A model generated the notes under the pieces. It made no database searches. It had not been told where the DNA came from and was given only the letters and a program-made list of their open reading frames with translations. A stretch of DNA of 64,000 bases from Scortum barcoo (Eukaryota; Chordata; Actinopteri; Centrarchiformes; Terapontidae), in the NCBI GenBank assembly GCA_023238725.1, contig CM041533.1, forward strand, positions 28,431,568 through 28,495,567. Direction: 5' to 3'. This document shows positions 46,086-57,569 of this stretch, in pieces. The translations under genes were made by a program, and so were the position numbers. The stretch's first letter is position 1, and each line of letters starts with the position of its first letter.

Positions 46086-47078
46086 TAAAGTTTTACCCTT
46101 AGAAAGACTTACTGTGTGAATGAAAGGGGATGATAGTTTGTTTGAGAGAACATGGTCGGCCATGTGAGCGTATAACAAAATATATCAAGTAGTTGCACAT
46201 ATATTTAGTTGAAATATTGAATAAGTACATATCATTACATAACAAATATAATGTGTGTAATCCGATAACTTGTGAGAGTATTATATCAACACAATCCCAG
46301 AGGCAATGGGTGAGTCAATTCTAGATAATAAAGTAAGCAACAGCCAGACAATGCCACTTTGGGATTTTCACTCAAAGGACTCAACACAGTGAAAATAAAT
46401 TTACTGGCAAAATAATATGATTAAATTAAATAAACTCGAATAACTAAACAAAAAATATCAATTTCCAAAAATATGTAAAGATTTAATTTTACTAAGCCAA
46501 AATAAACAAGAAAAAAACACAAAAGAAATATTAATGAAAGACAAAATAAATACATTTAAATCAAGGCAATCAAAACAATCAAAATAAAGAAACAATAAGG
46601 GGCCAGCCCCACAGTCCATCCACTCCATTAAGATTTGGCCTAGTTCATAATAAATGGGATCGTTCTGTCAGTGATGCTCAGGCGCCAAGCACAGAAAGCA
46701 CATGCAGCCAAGCAGGCAGGAGAGCACTGGAAGGTAAACAAGCAGCAAAGCTTCACAGCAAACATGAGAGGCAAAAACAGCAGTGGCTGAGTGTGGAGAG
46801 GGCCCAACCCAAGATTTCAGTCACCCCTACAATAAACTAAATGTTAAAGATTAATGCAATGCATGAGAGCTAGATGGCTAAATGAATCACCATAAGGCAT
46901 ACATTCTGATCAGGATGTATCCATGAGGACCTCACGCTCATCCAGCAGCAGTGGCAAATGGCTGAAAACACAAGCTGTTCACACCCAAGGTGTCCCTGCA
47001 AGAATCTACACACATGCAAGACAAGTCGATTTAAGGGCAGTTTGGGATGGCTAATAACAAATGCAGCTACTGTAAACA
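46086..47078. other. no gene seen
   Basis: AT-rich (46200-46600) then mixed sequence. No exon, RNA gene or transposon protein was recognised. Confidence 0.5.
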
Positions 47079-47080
47079 TA

Positions 47081-48426
47081 CAGTGGGGCAAAAAAGTATT
47101 TAGTCAGCCACCAATTGTGCAAGTTCTCCCACTTAAAAAGATGAGAGAGGCCTGTAATTTTCATCATAGGTACACTTCAACTATGAGAGACAGAATGGGG
47201 GGAAAGAATCCAGGAAATCACATTGTAGTATTTTTTAATGAATTAATTGGTAAATTTTCCTTCGGTAAAATAAGTATTTGGTCACCTACAAACAAGCAAG
47301 ATTTCTGGCTCTCACAGACCTGTAACTTCTTCTTTAAGAGGCTCCTCTGTCCTCCACTCGTTACCTGTATTAATGGCACCTGTTTGAACTCGTTATCAGT
47401 ATAAAAGACACCTGTCCACAACCTTCAAACAGTCAGACTCCAAACTCCACTATGGCCAAGACCAAAGAGCTGTCAAAGGACACCAGAAACAAAATTGTAG
47501 ACCTGCACCAGGCTGGGAAGACAACACTGTGGGGTCAAAATGATCACGAGAATGGTGAGCAAAACATCCCAGAACCACACGGGGGGACCTAGTGAATGAC
47601 CTGCAGAGAGCTGGGACCAAAGTAACAAAGGCTACCATCAGTAACACACTATGCCGCCATCAGGGACTCAAATCCTGCAGTGCCAGGACGTGTCCCCCTG
47701 CTTAAGCCAGTACATGTCCAGGTCCGTCTGAAGTTTTCTAGAGAGCATTTGGATGATCCAGAAGAGGACTGGGAGAATGTCATATGGTCAGATGAAACCA
47801 AAATAGAACTTTTTGGTAAAGAACTCAACTTGTCGTGTTTGGAGGAGAAAGAATGCTGAGTTGCATCCAAAGAACACCATACCTACTGTGAAGCATGGGG
47901 GTGGAAACATCATGCTTTGGGGCTGTTTTTCTGCAAAGGGACCAGGACGACTGATCCGTGTAAAGGAAAGAATGAATGGGGCCATGTATCGTGAGATTTT
48001 GAGTGAAAACCTCCTTCCATCAGCAAGGGCATTGAAGATGAAACGTGGCTGGGTCTTTCAGCATGACAATGATCCCAAACACACCGCCCGGGCAACGAAG
48101 GAGTGGCTTCGTAAGAAGCATTTCAAGGTCCTGGAGTGGCCTAGCCAGTCTCCAGATCTCAACCCCATAGAAAATCTTTGGAGGGAGTTGAAAGTCTGTG
48201 TTGCCCAGCGACAGCCCCAAAACATCACTGCTCTAGAGGAGATCTGCATGGAGGAATGGGCCAAAATACCAGCAACAGTGTGTGAAAACCTTGTGAAGAC
48301 TTACAGAAAACATTTGACCTCTGTCATTGCCAACAAAGGGTAAGGGTATATAACAAAGTATTGAGATGAACTTTTGTTATTGACCAAATACTTATTTTCC
48401 ACCATAATTTGCAAATAAATTAAAAA
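47081..48426 (+). mobile_element. Tc1-like transposon, copy 2 (3' end missing)
   Basis: It starts CAGTGGGGCAAAAAAGTATT after a TA and is the same family as 32069-33539 but in the opposite orientation. The left terminal region is longer than in copy 1. The right end stops after TTGCAAATAAATTAAAAA without the terminal repeat and joins another Tc1 family at about 48427. Confidence 0.88.
47452..48343 (+). pseudogene. Tc1 transposase, copy 2
   Basis: ATG at 47452 opens MAKTKELSKDTRN as in copy 1, but about 140 nt are deleted after HQAGK (near 47520), removing most of the first helix-turn-helix. A one-base insertion near 47821 (GGTAAAGAACTC) shifts the frame after SDETKIELFGK. From there the C-terminal part is open to the natural stop: RKNAELHPKNTIPT, VFQHDNDPKH (second Asp), SPDLNPIENLWREL (Glu) and HLTSVIANKG. 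The Trp codon mutated in copy 1 is intact here. The catalytic residues survive but in different frames. Confidence 0.9.
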
Positions 48427-48790
48427 GGTGTCTACAGGTGTCACAACTTTTGTTGATTATTCACAAACCCTCTGTCTGCATTAAAAGTGTTACCATACCA
48501 TCTTAAGCATCATTTGGACAGTATTGTGCTGCAGGAAGTAGTGTATTGCTATCATAATGGTGAGAAAAAGGCAATTAACAAAGCAAGAGAAACAGAGAAT
48601 TATAACCCTTAAAAATGTTGGTCTTTCCTTTAGAGAAATTGCAAAGAAAGTCAAGGTGTCAGTGAGTAGTTTCCTACACTGTCAAAAGGCATTTGGAAAT
48701 TGGAGGAAACTCTGACAGAAAGAGGCCTGGTTGACCCAAAGCCACAACAGAATCAGAAGACAAGTTTCTGAGAGTCAACAGCTTGTGTCA
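48427..48790 (+). mobile_element. second Tc1-like family, N-terminal fragment
   Basis: From 48559 a frame opens MVRKRQLTKQERQRIITLKN and GLSFREIAKKVKVSV, the first helix-turn-helix of a different Tc1-like transposase. It shifts frame after about 50 codons and peters out near 48790. No catalytic domain or terminal repeats are visible. It abuts the broken end of Tc1 copy 2. Confidence 0.75.
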
Positions 48791-49640
48791 TTAGTTATCT
48801 GGTCAGTTAGGCCAGTCAGTTAGTAAGGCCTCACTCACATAGGTCTGAGGATGGATGTGGACCTGTAGAAGAGTCTTTTACGTGAGGACTGCATGACTTC
48901 TTTTAATTAGTAAACCAACCTTCATTTGAGTAGAAGCAGATTCTACCTGCCCTTGTTTCCCCAATAGCTCCATTCATGAACGGGAAGCCTGGTACATGGA
49001 GTGAGTTATCCAGGATGGGGTTTGCAAGCCCTACACTGGGCATCAGATCTGCAGAAGGCTGTGTTTGATCTATTAAGGAAGCAGCAGTTCATCCATTTTC
49101 TTGGTCAGAAGGTGGATATTCCCAAGGATAATCAACAGGAGCACAGTCCATATTAACTGCTGTCTAAGTTCGACTAGTGCACTGGCTTATTTCCCCCAAC
49201 CATGTTTCCGGGCTATCCCATACACAACTGCTGCTTCTCCCTCAAAAAGTTTGGAACATCTTTTTATTTCACAGAAAACTGGAGAAAAGGCTTGACCTGC
49301 TGATAGTCCAATGTTTAAAAGTTCCTACCTGATGAAAGTGACAGTAAGAACAAAAAATTTAAAAAATAACTAAAAATCCAAAAAGTACCAAAGAGTGCAG
49401 TACTGAGACTGCATTAGCTGTGCCATCTTGGAATAGAGCAGGTGGTAATATGAGGCATACAGATTGCCTTCAATGCTGTGAAAATTAAGTTCTTGAGGTC
49501 TTCGAAAAAATAAAAGATTTACATCTTATTTCTTGCTGTTGTCAGGTAAGGAATTAAAAAATAAGTAAACATTTTTCAACTGAGCATTAGCTTGACTCTA
49601 AAGTTTGTGGAGGTATTCAACAGTCTCTAGCCTTGGTAAT
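48791..49640. other. no gene seen
   Basis: No recognisable exon or mobile protein; short frames only. Confidence 0.45.
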
Positions 49641-50280
49641 ATGTTAAGTTGATGTATAAGGCTTCCGTGATTTCAAGATTTCAAAAATTTATCATATGCA
49701 CAACAACATACATCAAGCAATCATTGGCAATGAAATTCTTAAATCTCAATACACAACGCTCAAAAATATTAACAATAGAACCACTCAAGTAAAAAAATAT
49801 AAAAAATAAAAATAACTATTAGTACTAGATTAATAAAATATATACCTAAATATAAATTATATAATTAAAATATAAATTTTACAACTAAATAAATATACAA
49901 CAAAACAGACATATACAACAGAATATACAATAGAATAGTGATGGTGCTATGAAAAAGTCTTGGCCTGCGGGATGAAGCTGTCCCTGAATCTGGTAATGCA
50001 GGCTCGAATGCGGCAAAACCATTGGCCAGACAGCAGCAGTTATGGCTGGGGTGACTGGGGTCTTTGAAAATCTTGGTGGCCTTATTCCTACACCACTGGG
50101 TGTAGAGGTCCTCCATGGATGGCAGCTGCTGTACCAGGCAGCCAGTCAGGATACTATCTATTGTGCAGCCGCTGTCTGGCTGACTTGGTGATAAAGTCAG
50201 TGTGGTGAGTCCAGGTCAGGTCCTCTGCTGATGTGAACCCTGGAGGAACCTGAAGCTGCTGACTCTCTCCACCAGGAGAA
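49640..50280 (-). mobile_element. LINE 3' fragment, minus strand
   Basis: On the minus strand the C-terminal end of a non-LTR RT reads VERVSSFRFLQG, ILTGCLVQQLPSMEDLYTQW, KATKIFKDPSHPSHNC and FAAFEPALPDSGTASSRRPR, then an AT-rich tail towards 49640. The SMEDLYT and KDPSHPSHN blocks are typical of another fish CR1-like lineage than the one around 36000. It is 5'-truncated and carries stops. Confidence 0.65.
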
Positions 50281-50975
50281 AATGACTAATGACTTTTATA
50301 TAACTCTGAAACTGTGTTGCATAGTCCCATCACAGGAAAGCTCTGAGGTCCCCGTCTCAGCCTACTGAAATTCCACAGCACTTCAAAAGGCCTTTGTTTA
50401 TATCTTATGTAAGTGTGAGGGAGCTGGGAAGCATTCCCCTCACTAAGGTGAAAAAGGAACACACACATGCATACTGACAACACAGACTGATGCAGGAAGT
50501 TTATTTTTTATTTGACTATTTCGAAAAGACCCATGCTAACTGCTGTCTTTGAGGTCCACTTCTAGGGGTGTGTTTTCATGGAGTGCACACATGACAATGC
50601 AACAACAGAACCGTAGTTGCCAGTTACCTAGAGGGGAGGGGGTATAGGGGATTTTTGAAGTTTGACTTCTGTTTAGCATTTCTTCAGTTTATTATGTGTT
50701 CTTTAATCTGTGTCAGGCTGTAGTCATTCGCATTGTGTATGTTAAGTGCTAATAATTAATGTTAAATAGTAAATAATGTAATAATTTCACTGTAGTGTGA
50801 GAGAAGAAGGGGGTCAGGTTGAGGGACTGCTCTGCTCTGCTGCTGCACCCTGCTGCATCTTCGTCCTGCTCAAGGTTTGTCAGATCTAAAAGTCAGTCAG
50901 TAAGTCAGATCTAGAGCTCTGGAACAAAAAATCTCTGCTGGTTCTGCTGCTCTTTATTGCTCCATCATACTTTAC
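50281..50975. other. no gene seen
   Basis: No supportable feature. Confidence 0.4.
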
Positions 50976-51078
50976 CCTTCTAGTGATGTGTCCCGAACAA
51001 TCCAGCTCTAAGAGCCGGCTCCTGATTGTTTTTTTCTCACCTTTTTTCTGTTAAAGCTGCTCATGAATGGTCAAGATG

Positions 51079-51130
51079 TGTGCTCACTGTGGACACACAG
51101 ATGCCAATCTGTGTGTCCACAGTGAGCACA
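51079..51130. repeat. perfect 24-bp hairpin with 4-nt loop
   Basis: 51079-51102 is the exact reverse complement of 51107-51130, separated by GCCA. It lies in the leader of the deleted hAT element, just before a GA/CGAGAG-rich run (51135-51188). Confidence 0.95.
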
Positions 51131-51238
51131 TGAACAGGAGGGAGGGAGACGAGAGAGCGAGAGCGAAAGAGCGAGAGAGCGAGAGAGAACATGCACTACA
51201 GAAGCACTACAGGGACAACATGCTGGAAAGATGAGAAA

Positions 51239-51415
51239 ATGAGTGACAGCAGGAAACGCAGTAAAATTTGTGATGGCACGGAAACTGTGTATTGTAGCAA
51301 CATCCATCCCGTCCCCTCAGAGAGATTCTTCTCCAAAACAGAGACAGAGAGACGAATCAGGATCAGCCCCTCACAGCTGAGGCACTTGGTTTTTCTCAAT
51401 GCCAATCTTCACTAA
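51239..51415 (+). pseudogene. hAT transposase, start fused to C-terminus
   Basis: About 58 codons. MSDSRKRSKI resembles the beginning of ZBED/hAT transposases, just before the BED zinc finger. It runs straight into HPVPSERFFSKTETERR and LRHLVFLNANL, the C-terminal hAT dimerisation block. The BED finger and the entire RNase H-like core are deleted in frame, so the short product is open but has no catalytic part. It stops at 51413-51415. Confidence 0.7.
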
Positions 51416-51420
51416 AGACT

Positions 51421-52160
51421 ATTTAAATTGTTACCAGGATGCTGCTTTTTTCTTTTTGTTTTACACATTTTAATTTATATTTGCCAAAGTTTCATGGACA
51501 AAATTTCAAACTTTTCAAGGACCCATAACAAAATTTCTATGACGATTCACATTCAACTGTATAATAGTTCAATATTAATTACTGAATGAACATTTGACAG
51601 CAACCTTTTTCAGTCTCAACTAAAACTGCTCAGTGATCAACCACTTAACAAGGATCAAAGAGCTTGAGACATTATCATTCCTTTACATGCTGCTAAAATA
51701 GTCTACTTATAGTAATCAAGTAGTCCACTTACTTTTTAGTTTATTTTAGGTCTTTCCACACATTACAACATATGGAAAACAATTTTTTAACTACTATAAT
51801 TGAATTTTGTTTTTTTACTCACATGATACTTTACCACATGGTAACCTGTCTGCTTCAAATTGGTTACATGAAGCTGATGCTGTGCGCACATTTATATCAT
51901 GACAGGAAAAAAAGAATGTCATGCAGTCAAGGATGTCTCCTAAAAGCTTATCAGAAACTGCCAAAAACAAGCAAACAAGACGCTTGAAGCCATTGTCGTC
52001 AGGTGGATTGATGATGCCCATCACATTATGCCCCCTTGATGGCATACAAGAAAATAACAAAGATATGTATTTCATTACTTTATAATCCTGTAATTAATGT
52101 ACAAATGTCGCTTAGATGGTAATCTGCATGAGAAAGAAATTTTAAAAAATCTGATATAAT
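51421..52160. other. no gene seen
   Basis: AT-rich; a TTCATGGACAAAATTTCAAA-type phrase near 51490 resembles a repeat fragment also seen near 55940-56050. Confidence 0.4.
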
Positions 52161-53215
52161 TAAAGCTATAAGCAGCATTGAATGGGCCCTTGCACCTCCA
52201 CACACGCCAGGGGTGCCCGCTCAACCCCGGGCACCTGAGCCGTAGCAGCGGTTACTCAGAGTGCAGATTGGACTGTGAATTTCACACATGTGAAATGTAG
52301 TCTGAGGGCTGCTTCTTTGAAATATTGTAGGGAGATCTATGGAGGCATTTTACCAGACCCACGTCACCTGAGATTGTGCCACTCCTGATGCATGTGCCAA
52401 ATTTAGCAAATTTCTGAGTGTCACTAGCCCCTAAGCAGAAGCTTCCTGTTTCATGGCTAAATATCACATTTCGACATGCCGCCACGGATGTACCATACAA
52501 AAGGTAAAAAGTTTCACAATTTAGTATCACCTGTGTCTTTAGATTGTACAATCTGATCAAATCTGTAGGAGGAGTTTGTTACAGTCTGAGGCCTGGAAAT
52601 TACATCAGCTTCCTTTTTAAGACAAACATTGAATTTTGCCATGCTACCACAGACAAATAACTCAAAGCGTTTTCCTATTTAGCGCTGCAAACGTCTCTAG
52701 AATGTAAGGGTGGGATCCAATGAAGTGGATCTGATCCATTCTGTAGGAAGCATCAGTTGAAATACAAGGCCTGTAAATGGCTCAAATTCTGGCTAAACTC
52801 CACAGGTAAATAAAAATATCTGTCTAATTTTTTTGTAGATCTTTGGATGTTACATGTGCATACAAAATTTCATACGTGTTGATGAAACGTAGTCTGGAGG
52901 ATGCTTCATTGAAAATTTATAGGGGCCAGGGGACATTACATGTGTGTACCAAATTTCACACATGTAGATGAAATGTAGTACAGGGGCTACTTAGTTGAAA
53001 TTACCAGAGGGTACTATGACTGTCAGCGAAAACTGAAATATAGATGTGTTTGGGTTGGAAATCTCGGACTGGACAATGTATCCGTAAGTCAAAAGAACTT
53101 TTCCAGTCAGGGCGAGAGAGTGACTTTCGCTGTGCCACAGCCACGCCCTCTAGTGAAAAGTTGCGGTTTTCGCAATAAAACATCATCAAGGTCTTGACGA
53201 CTTCCTCACTGTTTG
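52161..53215 (+). repeat. dispersed repeat (AAGCTATAAGCAGCATTGAA type)
   Basis: It opens TAAAGCTATAAGCAGCATTG, followed by GGGCCCTTGC. A unit of the kind CCAAATTTCACACATGTAGA with ATGAAATGTAGT and GGGGCTACTT recurs irregularly (about 52280, 52390, 52860, 52945). The right part has GGGCGAGAGAGTGACTTTCG. I recall a common fish repeat with this start; it encodes nothing recognisable. Confidence 0.5.
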
Positions 53216-56200
53216 GGGTGAATGTGCTCAAACCACCTGGGAATTGCTATTGTATAAAAGAAACATTTGGAATACAATAGGTTCCCAAACCAAATTTGCT
53301 ACTCGGACACTAATAATCATCCCCTCCACAGAAATCAGTTTGACCCAGACAGGCGTGATCACTGTAAGAGGTTTCCACTCTAGTTAGTTATGTTCATTTT
53401 CACTTCAAAAACCTCAAATGACAAGCACAGTTAGTACATTGTTCTTTAATTTTTTCAAGAATAGCTTTACAAGCGCTTGAGGAATAAACAGAACTGATTA
53501 TACCATCAATGTATTCTTAACAAGTTTGACCATAAAACTGAATGAACCAAGACTGGATGCAAGTCTTAAAAACAATGCAGCAACATAATATGCAAGTATA
53601 CACCCAGACTGTAGTTTTACAAACATTCAGGGTGGTTAACATGCACTTCAGTCATGCAGTCTGTAACTGGCACTGTAACTTCACTGTTTAAATGCATTTG
53701 AGTATACCATAGATGCAAACTCATTAAGGGGGAAAAAGATGACAAAAAGGGAATAAAAATTATTTTATCAGTGTAAATGACCTTTAATATTTAGCATGCT
53801 CCAAAATGTATCATATGTCAAATTTTCTTAAGGTTAAGTTATTGTTTATTTTTGGTAATGGTAAATTGGGGCTGTTATTGTTTCCAGGAAAGTGTATAAA
53901 AAAAACTTTAGGCATTAGTGCCAAACAGATCAGAAAAGTTGTCAGCTACCTTTGTTTTTTAGAAACTTGGCTGATAAGGGTACGTGGTTTGTTTTTATTT
54001 AATTTCATACTGTGTTTAATATTATGTATTATGGTTTTATGATATTTTATAGTTGTATGCCAACGTTACTGGACAAGCAAACTGCGAGTAGCTTAAAGCA
54101 AATGTTTTCAGTTTACAAGTTAGTAATGCTTTTGTTTTTTTCCTTTATAGCTCTTACGTTGGTGAATTATAAATGTCTCAAAGGTGGAAATAAAAACACA
54201 TTGTACACATCAGTTAAAAGGAATAAGACCATCATTCAGCTGGGGATGCTGCAATCAGCATTAAAATGTGGATTTACATTTGACCTTGGCATTGAGGATA
54301 TGGGGGGGAGAAATTACCCTAGGGTAAGTGTAATCATACTGCTATAAAATAATGCAATACTCTTAACACCTACTGCAACTCCTGTTTGGTCAATTTAAAA
54401 TTATTTAACAACGACTAGAACATTAAAAATATATTCATTTAAGCTACCATTACACTCCGTAGATATATCATTATCACCTAACATTACATCCAAATTGTGA
54501 TGGCAAGGGTTTGTTTAATTAAAACAACCAAGCTTGACAAATAATAAATAAGCTAATAACAGCTATCAGAATGCTACTATAAGGCATGCAGAAAGTCAAA
54601 ACCTCCTAGAGACCACGCTGTTCATTTTCAGCCTTCACTCATCTCATGTGCGTTGCACGTGTTAAGCATAGAAGCCAGAGGGTTTTTTTTTTTCAGGACA
54701 GAAGGCGGGGTTCTCATTTCATTCCCCATGATTCTATTCTTGCCTACCCAGACCAGAAAGGTGACAGGTTCACAGCAGACATTTCTTTTCTTCCTTTCTG
54801 CAAACACTCACAGCTCATGATTTTTATAATTTCTTTCTAACAAGGTGAGATCGGAAGTAAGGTATCCACTTCCATATGTCAACCATCTAGCGAGCTCCCC
54901 ATAGAAGAGAACATCTTTAAAATTAGGCCCCCCAGCATCACTGCTGGGATTGTATGTATAGTGTAAGTCTAGCACCTTAAAGTAGAAGTAGGCAGCTTAT
55001 TTTAGAATTAGTCATGATTTTTCAAATTAGTGATATTTGCTAAAACTGTAACTATGTCCTGACAGTAGTACATTAGACAGATAATCTGTAATAAAAATAA
55101 GCATCCTCTGGCTTTATCTGCTGCCACTGCATATGCACTGCATAACTCCAAGGCAATGTAATGGTAAACAACAATCAAATAACGAGAAATGAGAAAACAG
55201 TTTACATTAAAAGGTAAGCACACCAAAGACGAGCAGTTAACAAAAGAGAGGAAAAAGAAAGGATTAGAGCGATGCTGTGGGGAAGGCATTTGGAGGTGAG
55301 CTGGTACACACAGAGAGGTGAAGGGACTAGTGCAATAAGATAACCAAGATCCTACCAACTGCCACTTTAAAGCAACAGTAAACAGGATTTAGATGATTGG
55401 ACTTAACTTGAATATTTTACAAATTCCAGGTCCACACCCCTCTCTTTCCACTGCACCCCAGTTGGCCTCCAAAGCCCATTGCACAGATTTGCTTTATCTA
55501 ATTCTTTTTTAGCTTGCCTTTCCCTCCACTGTTTTTTTTCTGTGTTCCAATCTTACGTGCAAATGACAAAGGAGGCAGTTTTTTCATTGTTCTTGCAAAT
55601 GGTCTTAAGGTGAAGCCACTTTTAGCAAACATGACCAAATGTTGTTGTTTTTATACAAGTTTCCTATCATATATACCCATTTCTGCCAAAAGTGCCAAAA
55701 GTATCTCAGCAGTAGAGGTCACAGTAGCAATGGGTATTAGTATTAGGCTAAATATGAAGTGGAAGGATGAAATGCAGGGAGAAAATTAAGATACATAACA
55801 TTATATGATGTCAAACAAAATGTTGCTGCATATTGACACAAATGAGAGCTACATTCTGTCAACAACTACAGAAAATAAAATTGCCATATTACATTATGTG
55901 GAAGGTTATCCATGGGTTATTGTAACGATTTATTTCATTACATGCGCCTAAACTTTTCCAAGACTTTCAAGGGTTTTATAAATTTAATGACTTTTCCAAG
56001 ACTGGAAAATGAGATTTGAAATTCCATGACTTTTTTGGGTTTGCCATGACTGTGGGAATCCTGACCAAAACTTCCTATCAAAGAATTAATATCTACTTGT
56101 AAAACAAACATACTGCAATAACTTTAATGTATACACAGATGGGGACGAATTAAAGGAAAAAGCAGAATAAAAGAGACAAAAAAACATATCAAATGCAGAT

Positions 56201-56446
56201 GCAGTATGAAAATGATGTGAACAAAATGTTACGACCTTTACAGTCACCAAATTGCCACCCATTTGGAAGATTTTTAAATTCAATTTGTTTAAATATGTGT
56301 TGATGATATTACAATGTGTTAATCAGCTGAATGGATCCACTTTTAAAAAGTAATTATCTCTGGTATTTCACAAAAAAACCATAAGGGCATGGTTAAAAAT
56401 GTTATATATATGAGACAAGTATTTATGATTATCATAAACATCCCTA
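53216..56446. other. intergenic region / 3' flank of the minus-strand gene
   Basis: A 3.2-kb stretch with no supportable exon. The segment nearest 56446 is presumably the 3' UTR of the minus-strand gene. A decayed repeat with ACTTTTCCAAGACT words lies at about 55945-56050. Confidence 0.45.
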
Positions 56447-56702
56447 TTAACTTTGGCAAAGTTGTTGTATTGTCTCTGCCAGTTTCAAGCAGTGTAGGAT
56501 CCTGATTTTCTCTTTCTGGAGTTCCTCACAACTCACTTGACCCACCAGCTTGGCAGAGAAATGGATCAGGTCCTGCATGAAGAGTCCCACAACCCCTCTG
56601 GGTGCAGAAGGGATCTGGGTCAGAGTGCAGGAGTCAAGTTGAAAGTTTATGTTCTTGGCCCTGGGGAGGCCCGGTCCCCGTTCCTCAATCCATGTCAGAG
56701 GT
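56447..56702 (-). CDS. unidentified protein, last exon
   Basis: On the minus strand a GTCCTTGTAG acceptor (ends 56703) is followed by one base completing an Arg codon, 84 codons and TAA. The product includes PLTWIEERGPGLPRAKNI, NFQLDSCTLTQIPSAPRGVV, GLFMQDLIHFSAKLVG and ends LAETIQQLCQS. It has no stops, mixed soluble composition and no transposon motif. A GTGAGT at 56545 could be an internal donor, but the frame stays protein-like beyond it to the stop. I could not name the family. The exon joins in phase to 57270-57438. Confidence 0.6.
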
Positions 56703-57269
56703 CTACAAGGACACAGGATTTAAGAATCATATGTCATGACAACAAAGGGATGACAGACACTGGACCACAGGGGCTTCTACAGTGGCCTTTAAACATGTTG
56801 TTAATCTGGCCACTCCTCAGAGAATGATGATGAGCTTTGCTAGTATAAGTGAAATTCAACAAAAGTGCAAAAACATTTCTAGTTATAGGTGTGGCCAAAC
56901 ATGCAATATACAAAAGTTGTGTCTGTGAAAGGGGGCAATGAGACTGAAGTAGACTGCTGTTGGCTGACCTATTGCACAAGTAAACCAGGGAATTCCTATA
57001 GGCCTTTGCTCAAAGAAAGAGCAAAGAAAGAAAGAATGCTTAAAGATTTTTCATTTTTTTCTCTATTTTTTTCCCCCCCAGTTTCTCTTTCTCCACTGTT
57101 CATTATGATTGGGTGGAGTGGAGACAAGGTTGGGTGGTTAAGATGCAACCACATCCCACAAACCTTAAATTTGACTAACACATTGTTGGTTTTAGTCTTT
57201 TCATGTGATTTCTTTTAATATTCCAGCACTCTGCTAGACATACATGCAGACAGATACATCTCTTCTCAC
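56703..57269 (-). other. intron of the unidentified gene
   Basis: GT-AG intron on the minus strand: donor CAG|GTGAG at 57269, acceptor TTGTAG at 56703. No other feature recognised inside. Confidence 0.55.
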
Positions 57270-57438
57270 CTGCTGTCAGAAGTTAGCAACTCTGCAGTCA
57301 TCTTGCTGTAGTTGTTCACAGAGTCCTCCTCTATGATTGCTGCAGTTACTGACAACTCACCAAACAACTCAACCAACCAGGTGAGGCGAGCAATGCCACT
57401 GAATGCTGGGAAACCAAATCCCGGCTTCAGAGGTCCAC
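57270..57438 (-). CDS. unidentified protein, penultimate exon
   Basis: A 169-nt exon on the minus strand (acceptor TTCAAG, donor GTGAGA). It has two bases of a shared codon, 55 codons and two bases passed to the last exon. The product reads GPLKPGFGFPAFSGIARL, TWLVELFGELSVTAAIIEED and SVNNYSKMTAELLTSDS. The donor/acceptor phases agree with the 56447 exon (AG + A, Arg). The pyrimidine tract at the acceptor is weak. Further upstream exons, expected at higher coordinates, were not found among the transposons and may lie beyond 64000. Confidence 0.55.
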
Positions 57439-57569
57439 CTTGAACAAATTATAATACACACACATCATTACTACATTTATTTCCTTATAGACATGTAGCT
57501 TTAGTTCTAACTAGAGAAAGGCGGATGATACAGGCACTCTAGAAATTATGTCACTCTTGTCAAATGCAC

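Larger units (their letters stand above)
50980..51420 (+). mobile_element. hAT-type transposon, internally deleted
   Basis: The left part contains GTCCCGAACAATCCAGCTCT and AAGAGCCGGCTCCTGA, phrases common at the ends of fish hAT elements. The frame from 51239 fuses the start of a hAT transposase to its C-terminal dimerisation segment. The right terminal repeat was not found. Confidence 0.65.

Noticed and set aside
53806..54347. Overlapping hydrophobic frames that might be a small membrane-protein gene
   Set aside because: The AT-rich composition gives Phe/Leu/Ile-rich frames by chance; no family, no conserved start and no nearby exon structure.
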